Positions 33,957 to 42,506 of a stretch of 64,000 nucleotides of DNA are shown here, in pieces. The stretch is taken from NCBI RefSeq assembly GCF_052056295.1, contig NZ_CP182494.1:310001-374000 (forward strand). Reading direction: 5' to 3'. Position numbers and translations under genes: made by a program. The DNA is from Catenovulum sp052056295. Its GTDB lineage: Bacteria; Pseudomonadota; Gammaproteobacteria; Enterobacterales; Alteromonadaceae. The notes beneath the pieces were generated by a model, which searched no databases, was not told the DNA's origin, and worked only from the letters and a program-made list of their open reading frames with translations. Each line of letters opens with the position of its first letter. Position 1 is the first letter of the stretch.

Positions 33957-34640
33957 ATGTCGGGCTGCTGTGCAACCGAAGCAAAAAACAACAAAGAACG
34001 ACAACTACTTTGGATTGTATTAATACTCAATGCAGTGATGTTTTTTGTGGAGTTTATTGCTGGTTGGATCGCTAATTCAACCTCGTTAATGGCCGATTCA
34101 CTCGACATGCTAGCAGACGCAGTCGTTTATAGTTTGAGCTTATACGCAGTTGGTAAAACCATAGTGCAAAAAGCGCGCTCCGCTTTAGTTAATGGCTATC
34201 TACAACTTAGTTTGGGCGTGTTTGTATTGGTACACATTGGCTGGAAAATTTACACCCAAGCAACACCTGACGAATTTATTATGACTTGGGTTGCTGTATT
34301 AGCCTTAGTGGTAAACGTCTGTTGTTTTTTAATTTTGTATCAGTTTAGACAAGGCGACGTCAACCTGCGTGCCAGTTGGATTTGTTCGCGCAATGATATG
34401 CTCGCCAACTGCGGTGTAATAGTTGCGGCGCTATTGGTACCAGTTGTTAATGCAGCTTGGCCTGATTGGCTAATTGCCGCTGTAATTGCTTTAATTGTGA
34501 TTCGCTCGGCATTACAAATAATTAAAGAAGCCAATAGCCAGCTACGCGGTGAACCGGTGAAAACTACATCTTGCTGTGCACCATCAACTAGCTGTGGTGA
34601 AACTCAAGCGACAACTAGTTGTTGTGATAGTAAAGACTAA
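33957..34640 (+). CDS. Short cation diffusion facilitator-like transporter with Cys-rich ends
   Basis: The ATG at 33957 follows GAGGAG and gives 227 residues. About six membrane segments carry CDF-type sequence (LMADSLDMLADAVVYSLSLYAVGK, later GVIVAALLV). The metal-site pattern is D-x3-D in the second segment, but the fifth reads NDMLAN, with Asn where Asp is usual, and the cytoplasmic C-terminal domain is absent. Both ends are Cys-rich (SGCCATE; then CC, C, C and CC in the last 30 residues), suggesting thiol binding of a soft metal. Substrate unknown. Confidence 0.82.
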   Translation: MSGCCATEAKNNKERQLLWIVLILNAVMFFVEFIAGWIANSTSLMADSLDMLADAVVYSLSLYAVGKTIVQKARSALVNGYLQLSLGVFVLVHIGWKIYTQATPDEFIMTWVAVLALVVNVCCFLILYQFRQGDVNLRASWICSRNDMLANCGVIVAALLVPVVNAAWPDWLIAAVIALIVIRSALQIIKEANSQLRGEPVKTTSCCAPSTSCGETQATTSCCDSKD

Positions 34641-34652
34641 TATCTGTTACTA

Positions 34653-36137
34653 CTAATAACCCTGTGGCAAATTCGCAGGCAAAATAAGTTGTTTTGCCTG
34701 CATACTCGCTACCGGATAAGCACAATAATCCGCCGCATAAAATGCACTGGGTCTAGCGTTGCCACTTAAACCAACACCACCAAAAGGCGCACTGCCACTC
34801 GCCCCGGTTGTTGGTAAATTCCAATTCACTATACCTGCTCGGCTTAATTGTAAAAATTGCTTAAATTTAGCTTTGTCGTTACTCAATAAACCAGCGGATA
34901 ATCCATAGCGCGTGTTGTTTGCTAGCTCTATTGCATGATCAAAATCTTGGTAATATTGCACCTTTAACAGTGGGCCAAAGTCTTCTTCATCAGGCATATT
35001 TTCAGGCGAAACTTGGCTAACATCCAACAAGCCTGGCGATAATAAACCTGTATCGCGCTCTAAATGCTGCATGCTCAACAAAGCATTCGCTCCCGCGCTG
35101 ATTAATTTTTGCTGCGACATTAACAGTTGGTTAGCCGCCGCCAGCGACACCACAGAACCATAAAAACCTGCAGGCTCAGCATCATAATGAGTCACTTTTA
35201 GCTGTTTGAGTTTAATAATTAATGCTTCAATGAGTTGCTGGCTAAAATAAAAACTTTCTGCTGTATTTGCAGGTAATATTAAGCGCCGTGCACAGGTACA
35301 TCTTTGCCCAGCTGTGATATATGCAGATTGTATGATGTGATAAACCGCAGCATTAATATCTACATCAGAATCTACCACTAACGGATTATTGCCGCCCATT
35401 TCTAAAGCTAAAACCTTGTACGGATAGTCTAAACAAGCACGCTGAATGGCAATACCTGTTTGTGAACTGCCAGTAAAAAATACCCCAACAACGTCCGGGT
35501 GCTGCACTAAACTTTGACTGGTAGTTTTATCTCCTTGTACTAAATTAACCACACCTGCGGGCAAACCTGCTTTAATCCACAATCGCAGCATTAAATCAGC
35601 GGTTTTTGGCGCTTGTTCGCTTGGTTTAAATACCACTGTGTTGCCCGCCAAAAGTGCTGGCACTATATGCCCATTAGGTAAATGCGCTGGAAAATTAAAC
35701 GGCCCTAATACGGCACAAACACCGCGAGCTTTGTGGGTTAAACTAGCTTGATTTGCTCCAAGCTGCTGACGTTTTCCACCTGTACGTTGATGATAAGCTT
35801 TGCGGGAAATTTCAATTTTGCCAATAACAGCGGCAACTTCTGTTTCCGCTTCCCAAATAGGTTTACCAGTTTCAGATGAAATTGTATGCGCTAAGATAGT
35901 TTTATACTCAGCGACTAATTTGGCGAATTGGCGACAAATATTTAGGCGCTGTTTAAACGGCGTTTGCATCCAAGGCACAAGTTGCTGCTTGGCAGCCATA
36001 ACTGCTTGATTTACTTGCTCAGCACTGGCGGCACTGCCATACCAAACTTGTTGACCTTTAGTTGGGTCTATTTTCTCAAACGCTCTACCATCACCGACAA
36101 TCCATTGATGGTTAATACAATGCACTTTGTTTTGCAT
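34653..36137 (-). CDS. astD: N-succinylglutamate 5-semialdehyde dehydrogenase
   Basis: From the ATG at 36137 behind GGAGG this 494-residue aldehyde dehydrogenase has the NAD-binding FFTGSSQTG, the catalytic Glu of LEMGGNNPLVV and the catalytic Cys in ITAGQRCTCARR (near 290). The early segment GVCAVLGPFNFPAHLPNGHIVPALLAGNTVVFKPSE is typical of AstD. It oxidises succinylglutamate semialdehyde to succinylglutamate, step four of the AST arginine pathway. It lies 34 bases after astA. astB and astE are not in the window. Confidence 0.93.
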   Translation of the reverse strand: MQNKVHCINHQWIVGDGRAFEKIDPTKGQQVWYGSAASAEQVNQAVMAAKQQLVPWMQTPFKQRLNICRQFAKLVAEYKTILAHTISSETGKPIWEAETEVAAVIGKIEISRKAYHQRTGGKRQQLGANQASLTHKARGVCAVLGPFNFPAHLPNGHIVPALLAGNTVVFKPSEQAPKTADLMLRLWIKAGLPAGVVNLVQGDKTTSQSLVQHPDVVGVFFTGSSQTGIAIQRACLDYPYKVLALEMGGNNPLVVDSDVDINAAVYHIIQSAYITAGQRCTCARRLILPANTAESFYFSQQLIEALIIKLKQLKVTHYDAEPAGFYGSVVSLAAANQLLMSQQKLISAGANALLSMQHLERDTGLLSPGLLDVSQVSPENMPDEEDFGPLLKVQYYQDFDHAIELANNTRYGLSAGLLSNDKAKFKQFLQLSRAGIVNWNLPTTGASGSAPFGGVGLSGNARPSAFYAADYCAYPVASMQAKQLILPANLPQGY

Positions 36138-36171
36138 ACCACCTCCGCGATCCACCTCTATCTTGATATTT

Positions 36172-37212
36172 TTACATTAGTAAAATTCTCACCGACTCAT
36201 CTTGCTCTACATTCAAAGCTTTGGCTTGTTTAGCGGTTAACATTAACCGATTGGCAATTTCATCCACCCAACAATCAAGTTTTGCCGCGCGAAATTCACT
36301 GACTTTAGTATTGCAGACCAAAGCCGATTTAAGCGGCACAGATTCATCATCATTGCGGGTACAAATTGCCACCGATAATTTTTGACTGGCTTTTACACTG
36401 CGTATTTGTTTAAGCTCAGCCTCAACAGTAGGCCCAGCATCAAAAATATCGACATAACCTGTGTAGCGAAAACCTTCGCGTTTCAACATAGCAAGCGCTG
36501 GCTCTGTATTAGGGTGAACTTGGCCAATTACTTTGCGCGCTTGTTTGTCTAACAAGCATATATAAATTGGGAAGCGCGGCATTAATTCGGCAATAAAACT
36601 TTTTTTGCCTATGCCAGTGAGATAGTCGGCAGTGGGAAAGTCGAGCTGGAAAAAGTGTTTTTCTAACCAATGCCAAAACGGCGAATGGCCTTTATCGTCA
36701 GTTACCCCACGCATTTCGGCAAATATTCTGTCATTAAACCTATGCCTATTTTCAGCAATAAATAAAAATCTAAACTTGGATAAAATAATGCCAAGACCAG
36801 AGCCGCGAGCTTGCTCGGTTAAATACAAACTGCCAACCTCAGTTGCGCCTGTGTAGTCGTTACACAAGGTTAAAACTTCTTGTGGGTTATAAATGCCCAA
36901 AGTCGGCGAACTATGCACAACTTTACTGATGCGGTAATGGTAAAAAGAATCGTCTAACCCGACAGCTGATGTGATACCGCTGGTGCCGAGTATCTGTTTG
37001 GTCGATAAATCTTCCAATACAAACAAATAACTTTGATTTTGTTGACCAAAATGGTGATCAGCAGGCAATGCCATAGCAGTTATACTATTTTCAATGCGTT
37101 GCGTTAACACGGCTTTATTATTGGGCAGTGAGGTAAAACCATGCCCAGATGTTTGTGCTACTATCACCAATGAGTCTAAGTCTTCCATGCGAATTGGCCG
37201 AATTACCTGCAT
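36172..37212 (-). CDS. astA: Arginine N-succinyltransferase
   Basis: The 346-residue protein begins VIRPIRMEDLDSLVIVAQTSGHGFTSLPNN, the hallmark AstA start. It continues with VGSLYLTEQARGSGLGIILSKFRFLFIAE and GIGKKSFIAELMPRFPIYICLL. It transfers succinyl from succinyl-CoA to arginine, the first step of the AST catabolic pathway. It is the first gene of an astA-astD transcript. An argD/astC-type aminotransferase, which could provide the third step, lies 8 kb away. Confidence 0.95.
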   Translation of the reverse strand: MQVIRPIRMEDLDSLVIVAQTSGHGFTSLPNNKAVLTQRIENSITAMALPADHHFGQQNQSYLFVLEDLSTKQILGTSGITSAVGLDDSFYHYRISKVVHSSPTLGIYNPQEVLTLCNDYTGATEVGSLYLTEQARGSGLGIILSKFRFLFIAENRHRFNDRIFAEMRGVTDDKGHSPFWHWLEKHFFQLDFPTADYLTGIGKKSFIAELMPRFPIYICLLDKQARKVIGQVHPNTEPALAMLKREGFRYTGYVDIFDAGPTVEAELKQIRSVKASQKLSVAICTRNDDESVPLKSALVCNTKVSEFRAAKLDCWVDEIANRLMLTAKQAKALNVEQDESVRILLM

Positions 37213-37347
37213 ATCGCCTCCAGCAAAACCAGCTACTCTTTATATAATAGTTCAGATTATTAAAGTCATAATGTTTATCACTAAGCAATAAAGGTATAAA
37301 CTGGCATTGTTTACGACATTTAGCAGATATTGAGTAAGGAGAAATTG

Positions 37348-37389
37348 ATGATTGTAATTCACACCCACCCGGTAAAAGCTCAGAACTAA
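37348..37389 (+). CDS. Putative 13-codon leader peptide upstream of rsgA
   Basis: AAGGAG lies nine bases before an ATG that opens the 13-codon frame MIVIHTHPVKAQN and then stops. The second half of the frame overlaps the left arm of an RNA stem (37368-37389). A strong ribosome site on so short a frame within a structured leader is the usual look of translational or transcriptional attenuation. No residue is enriched enough to name the sensed amino acid, though two His codons occur close together. Confidence 0.45.
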   Translation: MIVIHTHPVKAQN

Positions 37390-37471
37390 AAAATTACCTC
37401 GTTAGTTCTACCCTTTCCAAGCTCTTTACCCGGTGAAATTATCTACCGGGAGTCATGATATTCATTACTCC
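37368..37471 (+). promoter_or_regulatory. Structured leader with competing hairpins before rsgA
   Basis: AGAACTAA (37382-37389) pairs with TTAGTTCT (37402-37409). The flanking CCGGTAAAAGCT (37369-37380) can pair imperfectly with AGCTCTTTACCCGG (37420-37433). CCCGGT (37429-37434) can instead pair with ACCGGG (37445-37450), whose last two bases are also needed for GGAGT/ACTCC (37449-37453 with 37467-37471). The stems exclude one another, as in attenuators. AACAGCA/TGCTGTT follows near 37484-37500. Confidence 0.5.
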
Positions 37472-37518
37472 TGCTTTCTTGCATAACAGCAATGTGCTGT
37501 TTTGGTTAGAGAAAAATA

Positions 37519-38562
37519 ATGAATACAAATATTTCTTTGCAACAACTAGGTTGGCAATCGTTTTATCAACAACAACTTTCTTTAGACGAATTTGAACAGT
37601 TACAGTGTGGGCGAATTGTTGCTCATCATAGAAGTGAATATCTTGTTCAGCTTGAACAGCAACAAATTAAATTACCGATTACAGCGAGCTTACCAATAAT
37701 GACAGTCGGCGATTGGTTGCTACTAACGGCTGAGTATAGTTTCAGCCGATTATTAGAACGCAAATCGCTTATCAGCCGTAAAGCTGCGGGAACTAAGGTT
37801 AATGAACAATTTATTGCTGCCAATATTGATAGCTTGTTTATTGTTAGTTCACTGAATCAAGATTTTAATTTGAGCCGAATAGAACGTTACTTGGCACTCG
37901 CGCATCAAGCACAAATCACCCCAGTTATCATCTTAACTAAAGTGGATTTATGTGACGATGCAGCGCCATTAATTGCTCAAGTTCAAGCTCTAGAGCCTTA
38001 TTTAGCCGTAGAGGCAGTTAATGGTTTAGATTCTTCTAGTTGTTCAGCACTGCAAACATACTGCCGCTTAGGCAATACAGTTTCTGTTGTTGGCTCATCA
38101 GGGGTTGGTAAGTCTAGCTTGATTAACACCTTATTGGGTGAATCAACTCAGGCAACTGCAGGTATTCGTGAAGACGATGCAAAAGGTCGACACACAACAA
38201 CAGCTCGTTCAATTCATTTTATGCCATCGGGAGCTATATTGCTCGACACTCCAGGTATGCGTGAATTGCAGTTACCAGCGTGTGAAACCGGAGTAAAACA
38301 AACTTTTGCTGATATTGAAGAATTTGCCCAGCAGTGTCGATTTAGCAATTGCCAGCATGAGAATGAACCTGGCTGCGCTGTTGTTAAAGCAATAAACCAA
38401 GGTGATTTAGATACACGGCGATTGGAAAACTATCGCAAGTTATTACGCGAACAAGCGCACAATGCAGATAGTTTGCAGCAAAAACGCGCTAAAGATAAAG
38501 CCTTGAGTAAAATGTATCGACAGGTGCAAACTGGCGCCCGCCAGCAGAAAAAAGGTTTTTAA
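37519..38562 (+). CDS. rsgA: Ribosome small-subunit-dependent GTPase A
   Basis: The 347-residue protein has the circularly permuted GTPase order: G4 as TKVD near 141, G1 as SSGVGKSS near 194 and G3 as DTPG near 247. A zinc knuckle CRFSNCQHENEPGC lies near 273-286. RsgA releases assembly factors late in 30S maturation, using GTP. The N terminus (LGWQSFYQQQLSLDE) is shorter than in E. coli RsgA and resembles a second RsgA clade found in many bacteria, so a canonical rsgA may exist elsewhere. A structured leader precedes it and a strong terminator follows. Confidence 0.88.
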   Translation: MNTNISLQQLGWQSFYQQQLSLDEFEQLQCGRIVAHHRSEYLVQLEQQQIKLPITASLPIMTVGDWLLLTAEYSFSRLLERKSLISRKAAGTKVNEQFIAANIDSLFIVSSLNQDFNLSRIERYLALAHQAQITPVIILTKVDLCDDAAPLIAQVQALEPYLAVEAVNGLDSSSCSALQTYCRLGNTVSVVGSSGVGKSSLINTLLGESTQATAGIREDDAKGRHTTTARSIHFMPSGAILLDTPGMRELQLPACETGVKQTFADIEEFAQQCRFSNCQHENEPGCAVVKAINQGDLDTRRLENYRKLLREQAHNADSLQQKRAKDKALSKMYRQVQTGARQQKKGF

Positions 38563-38571
38563 ATTTTATAG

Positions 38572-38597
38572 CGGGGCTGTTGAAGCCCCGTTTTTTT
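38572..38597 (+). terminator. Rho-independent terminator after rsgA
   Basis: CGGGGCT (38572-38578) and AGCCCCG (38584-38590) form a 7-base-pair GC-rich stem with a 5-base loop, followed by seven Ts (38591-38597), ten bases after the rsgA stop. Confidence 0.92.
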
Positions 38598-38613
38598 AAC
38601 AGCTTAGGACACC

Positions 38614-38904
38614 TTAGTTGGTTAATTTGATTTCTTCTAGTTGTCCAGATTCAAACGAAAAAATTAACTTCTTATGGGCTGGATATAGCTTAGCGTTATA
38701 AACCAGTAACTCCTTTTTATTCTGGCTGTCTCCCGAAATGACCTCGGTATGCAAAGGCTCGCCGCATTTAGCTATTACGTCCCATTTAGAATCACCAATG
38801 CGAACAAAATCTTGCCCGCACCCGTGTGCTCTGATTGTTTTCGCTTGAGTGTGAAGTGCTGCAAACAAAATAATTGTTAGCAATGCAAGTTTTCTAAAAG
38901 CCAT
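38614..38904 (-). CDS. DUF2845-like exported small protein
   Basis: From the ATG at 38904, preceded by GGGAGA, this is a 96-residue protein with a signal peptide ending near TQA. Then come the DUF2845 features: CGQDFVRIGDSKWDVIAKCGEPLHTEV and a closing IFSFESGQLEEI. Such proteins are small periplasmic proteins with a SmpA/BamE-like shape and no known role. It converges on rsgA, sharing the terminator region. Confidence 0.75.
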   Translation of the reverse strand: MAFRKLALLTIILFAALHTQAKTIRAHGCGQDFVRIGDSKWDVIAKCGEPLHTEVISGDSQNKKELLVYNAKLYPAHKKLIFSFESGQLEEIKLTN

Positions 38905-39004
38905 ATTATCTCCCTGAATATAGTTTAACCTAGCTTCAAAGTTAGCATGATTTGTTACTTGAGTAATCATAACTGTTTAGTCGAAATGATCTAGTTGTTA
39001 ACTA

Positions 39005-39172
39005 GAGCTAAATCAATATAAATTGCGAGTATCAGAGCCATCACAGACAGTTCAATTCAAGGCGTATCATTGCAGGAATGTAGGCACCTTTCAAAATGAT
39101 ACAACACAGAAGTGGGCTGTCTGTGAGGCTCCTGAAAGGCTGGGCTAAAAGCTATTTATATTGATTTAGCTC
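39005..39172. repeat. 168-base nested palindromic element
   Basis: The ends are a perfect 19-base inverted repeat, GAGCTAAATCAATATAAAT (39005-39023) against 39154-39172. Inside, GAGCC/CACAGACAG (39035-39050) faces CTGTCTGTG/GGCTC (39117-39131). Innermost, GTATCATT (39064-39071) faces AATGATAC (39095-39102). The whole would fold into one long broken hairpin as DNA cruciform or RNA. It lies in the 422-base gap upstream of nrdD. No target-site duplication is clear; a MITE-like or REP-like intergenic repeat is the likeliest nature. Confidence 0.7.
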
Positions 39173-39227
39173 AAACATGCCAATAAATCCCTAATTTTTA
39201 TGTGAGAATTCATTAATAAAGTTTTGT

Positions 39228-39241
39228 TTGATTAGGGTCAA
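39228..39241 (+). promoter_or_regulatory. FNR-like box upstream of nrdD
   Basis: TTGATTAGGGTCAA matches the FNR consensus TTGAT-N4-ATCAA at nine of ten positions. A TATATATG stretch 31 bases downstream could serve as the -10 region, so this would be a class II activator site for anaerobic expression of nrdD. A second match, TTGATTTAGCTCAA, lies at 39161-39174 in the right arm of the palindromic element. Confidence 0.6.
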
Positions 39242-39267
39242 CTGGCCGCTTATTTCAAATTGCAGCA

Positions 39268-39314
39268 ACACTATATATGGATACATTAAAGGCTAATTTC
39301 ACAACATATAGATA
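39268..39314 (+). promoter_or_regulatory. Paired NrdR-like boxes before nrdD
   Basis: Box 1, ACACTATATATGGATA (39268-39283), and box 2, TCACAACATATAGATA (39299-39314), each match most of the NrdR consensus acaCwAtATaTwGtgt. They start 31 bases apart, three helix turns, which is the spacing usual for this repressor of ribonucleotide reductase genes. Box 2 ends 12 bases before the nrdD start. Confidence 0.65.
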
Positions 39315-39326
39315 ACGAGAAAAATA

Positions 39327-41147
39327 ATGCGCCATATACCTACCCAGCTAGTGCAAGAAAAAGTCAGTTTTATTGAAAACTATTTAGCTGCAGATAATGC
39401 AGCCGATGGCTCAAAATACGATGCGAACGCAAATGTGTCAGTTAAAAATATTGCTACGCTCGAAAATGAGCTGCATAAAGACATTAATATTGCTGTTAAC
39501 CGTGAGCTGTTGTGCCACAGTATTAAACAGCATTTTGACCAAACCACAGCAGAGCAATACCTACGAGATTTAAATGAACACTTAATTTACGCGCACGATG
39601 AAAGTTCACTTAAACCTTATTGTGTCAGTTTAAATTTGTACCCTTTGCTGCTAAATGGTTTAACTGAATTAGGAGGCGAATCAAAGGCACCACAACATTT
39701 AGCCTCCTTTTGTGGCACTTTTATCAACCTAGTATTTGCGGTAAGTGCACAATTTGCAGGGGCAGTCGCAACCGTTGAGTTTTTAACTTATTTTGATTAT
39801 TTTGCACGTCGTGATTATGGCGACAACTACCTAACCAGCCATCCGCATGTCATTCAAGAACACTTGCAACATGTCGTCTACAGTTTAAATCAACCGGCCG
39901 CTGCGCGTGGTTATCAGTCAGTGTTTTGGAACATTAGTTTGTTTTCTGAAAATTTTGGCCAAGCCATGTTTGAAAATTTTGTATTTCCGCATGATGAAAA
40001 CAAAAGTTATCAAACACAAGATCACTCTCCAAACTGGCCAAGCATTCAAGTACTACAAGCATTTTTTATGGACTGGTTTAATAGCGAGCGCAGCAAAGCC
40101 ATATTGACCTACCCAGTAGTAACCGCCGCGCTGTTAACTAATAATGGCGAAATTGCCGATACAGAATTTGCCGCGTTTTGCGCAGAACAAAACGCCAAAG
40201 GAAACAGCTTTTTTGTCTATATGTCGGATAACCCAGATTCACTTGCTTCTTGTTGCCGATTACGTAATGAAATTAATGACAATACCTTTTCATACTCACT
40301 TGGCGCCGGTGGCGTCGCAACTGGCTCAATTAATGTAGTCACCATTAATATCAATCAACTTATTCAAAGAAAGTTAGATTTACACAGCGTGGTTGAACGT
40401 GTACATAAATACCAAGTAGCCTATCGAAAACTTATTGAACAATATTTAACTCATGGCCTATTGCCTGTTTACGATGCAGGCTTTATCCAACTAGATAAAC
40501 AGTTTTTAACCATAGGCATTAACGGCATGGTGGAAGCGGCTGAGTCGTTAGGTTTAACCGCCAGCAATAATGCTGACTATATTGAGTTTGTGCAAAAGCA
40601 GCTAAAAATTATTTACCAATCCAATCGCCAAGCATCAACGCATTGGGGTTATAAATTTAATACCGAGTTTGTACCGGCAGAGAACTTAGGGGTTAAAAAT
40701 TCAAAATGGGATAAAAAAGCAGGTCTGTCAGTTAATCGAGATTGTTACAACTCGTATTTTTATGCAGTTGAAGATAACAGCATAAATATTGCCGATAAGT
40801 TTATTTTACACGGCAAAAAGCTTAACCAATTTTTAGATGGAGGCAGTGCCCTACACCTTAATCTTGAAGAGTATCCAGACCAAGCACAATACTACCGAAT
40901 TTACCAAATGGCCGCCCACGCAGGCTGTAATTATTGGACCACCAATATCAAAATTACCATTTGTAATACCTGCAACCACATAGACAAACGCACCCATCAT
41001 AATTGCCCTAAATGCCATTCCAACAATGTAGACTGGGCAACACGTGTTATTGGTTATTTAAAACGCGTATCGAGTTTTAGTAGCCCAAGACAACAAGAGC
41101 ATGCGCTTAGACATTACCATAAACAAGCAAGGGCAAAAGCAAGCTGA
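39327..41147 (+). CDS. nrdD: Anaerobic ribonucleoside-triphosphate reductase
   Basis: The 606-residue protein is a class III reductase. It has a C-terminal zinc ribbon with two Cys pairs (CNTC near 548, CPKC near 562) and the glycyl-radical segment RVIGYL. Mid-sequence SFCGTFINLVFAVSAQFAGAVATVEFLTYFDYF is typical. It makes dNTPs without oxygen after activation by NrdG. It is about 100 residues shorter than E. coli NrdD and starts without an ATP-cone, so allosteric control of activity by dATP is probably missing; it may belong to a thioredoxin-dependent subtype, which is inference. FNR-like and NrdR-like sites precede it. Confidence 0.93.
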   Translation: MRHIPTQLVQEKVSFIENYLAADNAADGSKYDANANVSVKNIATLENELHKDINIAVNRELLCHSIKQHFDQTTAEQYLRDLNEHLIYAHDESSLKPYCVSLNLYPLLLNGLTELGGESKAPQHLASFCGTFINLVFAVSAQFAGAVATVEFLTYFDYFARRDYGDNYLTSHPHVIQEHLQHVVYSLNQPAAARGYQSVFWNISLFSENFGQAMFENFVFPHDENKSYQTQDHSPNWPSIQVLQAFFMDWFNSERSKAILTYPVVTAALLTNNGEIADTEFAAFCAEQNAKGNSFFVYMSDNPDSLASCCRLRNEINDNTFSYSLGAGGVATGSINVVTININQLIQRKLDLHSVVERVHKYQVAYRKLIEQYLTHGLLPVYDAGFIQLDKQFLTIGINGMVEAAESLGLTASNNADYIEFVQKQLKIIYQSNRQASTHWGYKFNTEFVPAENLGVKNSKWDKKAGLSVNRDCYNSYFYAVEDNSINIADKFILHGKKLNQFLDGGSALHLNLEEYPDQAQYYRIYQMAAHAGCNYWTTNIKITICNTCNHIDKRTHHNCPKCHSNNVDWATRVIGYLKRVSSFSSPRQQEHALRHYHKQARAKAS

Positions 41148-41149
41148 AC

Positions 41150-41821
41150 TCAAGATTCACATTTAACCGCAAAGTCGACATGATAATGTTCGTCATGCCG
41201 AACCCATGAAGGCTTTGTCGAAAATTGAATATGAGTTTTCAGGTAACCGCCGTACTTAGTTTTGAATAAATTAGGTTGTAACTTGGGGTCGAAGATAACG
41301 CGCCAAATATCTACAGCGCGTTTTTTCGATTCTTTGTGTAGTTCCACAATATGCGCAGCTAACGCGACATAATCAATTTCATAATTCGCATAAAAACCGT
41401 CTGGGCTGAATTCAATGTTGTACCCAAATTTATTGAATGGATGTGTAGGTAAATGCACAGACTCTTTGTTGTTATTCAAAACTGGTGTCATAAAGTCGAC
41501 AGACAAACCATTCTGATGTGTTTTGTGCGGCCTAAATTTCCCGCCATCAGCAAAGCCAGTTTCTGCATACTTGTATACTTTCTCTCGCTCTAATTTTTCT
41601 AAATTTTTATAAGCATTAACCACTATATCGTAAACCGTGGAATGCACATGTGTTCGGCCAGCTAAACGAGCTATATCACTGTAAACAATAAAATTGTTGC
41701 CACTTCGTGGTAGCTGCACTCCAGCTTTTAAACTGCCATTAGCTGTGGTTCCAAAACATACGCTCTGCTTAGCGTGAACCGGCAACACTAACCATAACAA
41801 CATTGCAATTGTGTATCTCAT
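41150..41821 (-). CDS. Penicillin-insensitive murein endopeptidase-like protein
   Basis: I start at 41821, where AGAGA precedes the ATG and a signal peptide ending VHA follows, giving 223 residues. The zinc-site pattern is THQNGLSVDF near 118-127 and HYHVDF near 210-217, resembling MepA/M15-type peptidoglycan peptidases (H-x6-D and H-x-H). It probably cleaves peptide cross-links in the periplasm. Its ATG overlaps the stop of the hydrolase gene upstream by 4 bases. Confidence 0.72.
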   Translation of the reverse strand: MRYTIAMLLWLVLPVHAKQSVCFGTTANGSLKAGVQLPRSGNNFIVYSDIARLAGRTHVHSTVYDIVVNAYKNLEKLEREKVYKYAETGFADGGKFRPHKTHQNGLSVDFMTPVLNNNKESVHLPTHPFNKFGYNIEFSPDGFYANYEIDYVALAAHIVELHKESKKRAVDIWRVIFDPKLQPNLFKTKYGGYLKTHIQFSTKPSWVRHDEHYHVDFAVKCES

Positions 41822-42495
41822 TTGAATCTCTCTAAAACAGTCAACAAAGCCTCTGCACATCCTACCGGGTTAGATTGAACAATAAAGTGACCACCCGCTA
41901 AGTTTATGATTTCAATATTACTACAGTGCGCTGTTAGTTTGGCCACTGCTCGCTTTGAAACCAAAAAGTCACGGCTGGGTTGAATATAAGTGCACGGAAT
42001 ATCTATGTTGTCTTCTGGCACAGGTAAATTTGCCATATTTCGAATTCGTTCTTTTAAAACAGTTTCATTGGTCGTTTGTAACGATCGAGCCAGTAATTTA
42101 AATACATTCGCACTAGCTCTATTGGCAAAACACATGTGATTCAGTACTTTCTGCGGGGCCAATCTTAAAATTTGGTTTAAAGGCATGGCTGCTGCAATAC
42201 TAGCTAATGGGTGTGGCCGCGTGATAAAGCTGGCAGCAAAAATGATATGAACAATATTATTGGGGTTTATGTTTTTGACTAGTTTTGCCAAATAACCTGA
42301 GTAAGACTCAGCAAACAAAATTAGCTTTTCATTACCTAGTGCATCCGCAATAAGTTGCGCTTGGGCAGCGTAGTTTTGGTTACCACTTTGTTCAAGCGCT
42401 ATAACTTGATACGAACACTTACCTTCAATCAAATTTAGCAAGGGCTCATACATCAAGCCTGAGCCATCCATACCAGGCAAAAAAATAACTCGCAT
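41818..42495 (-). CDS. Alpha/beta hydrolase-fold protein
   Basis: The 225-residue product has the opening VIFLPGMDGSG with an oxyanion-hole glycine, a nucleophile elbow FAESYSGYLA (Ser near 65), an acid candidate in QPSRDFLV and a His in GGHFIV near the end, so the catalytic triad appears complete. The elbow departs from strict GxSxG. It is cytosolic, and the substrate is unknown. It is co-translated with the murein peptidase-like gene and lies 11 bases after a VIT1-family transporter gene. Confidence 0.75.
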   Translation of the reverse strand: MRVIFLPGMDGSGLMYEPLLNLIEGKCSYQVIALEQSGNQNYAAQAQLIADALGNEKLILFAESYSGYLAKLVKNINPNNIVHIIFAASFITRPHPLASIAAAMPLNQILRLAPQKVLNHMCFANRASANVFKLLARSLQTTNETVLKERIRNMANLPVPEDNIDIPCTYIQPSRDFLVSKRAVAKLTAHCSNIEIINLAGGHFIVQSNPVGCAEALLTVLERFK

Positions 42496-42506
42496 AACGT
42501 CCCTGG

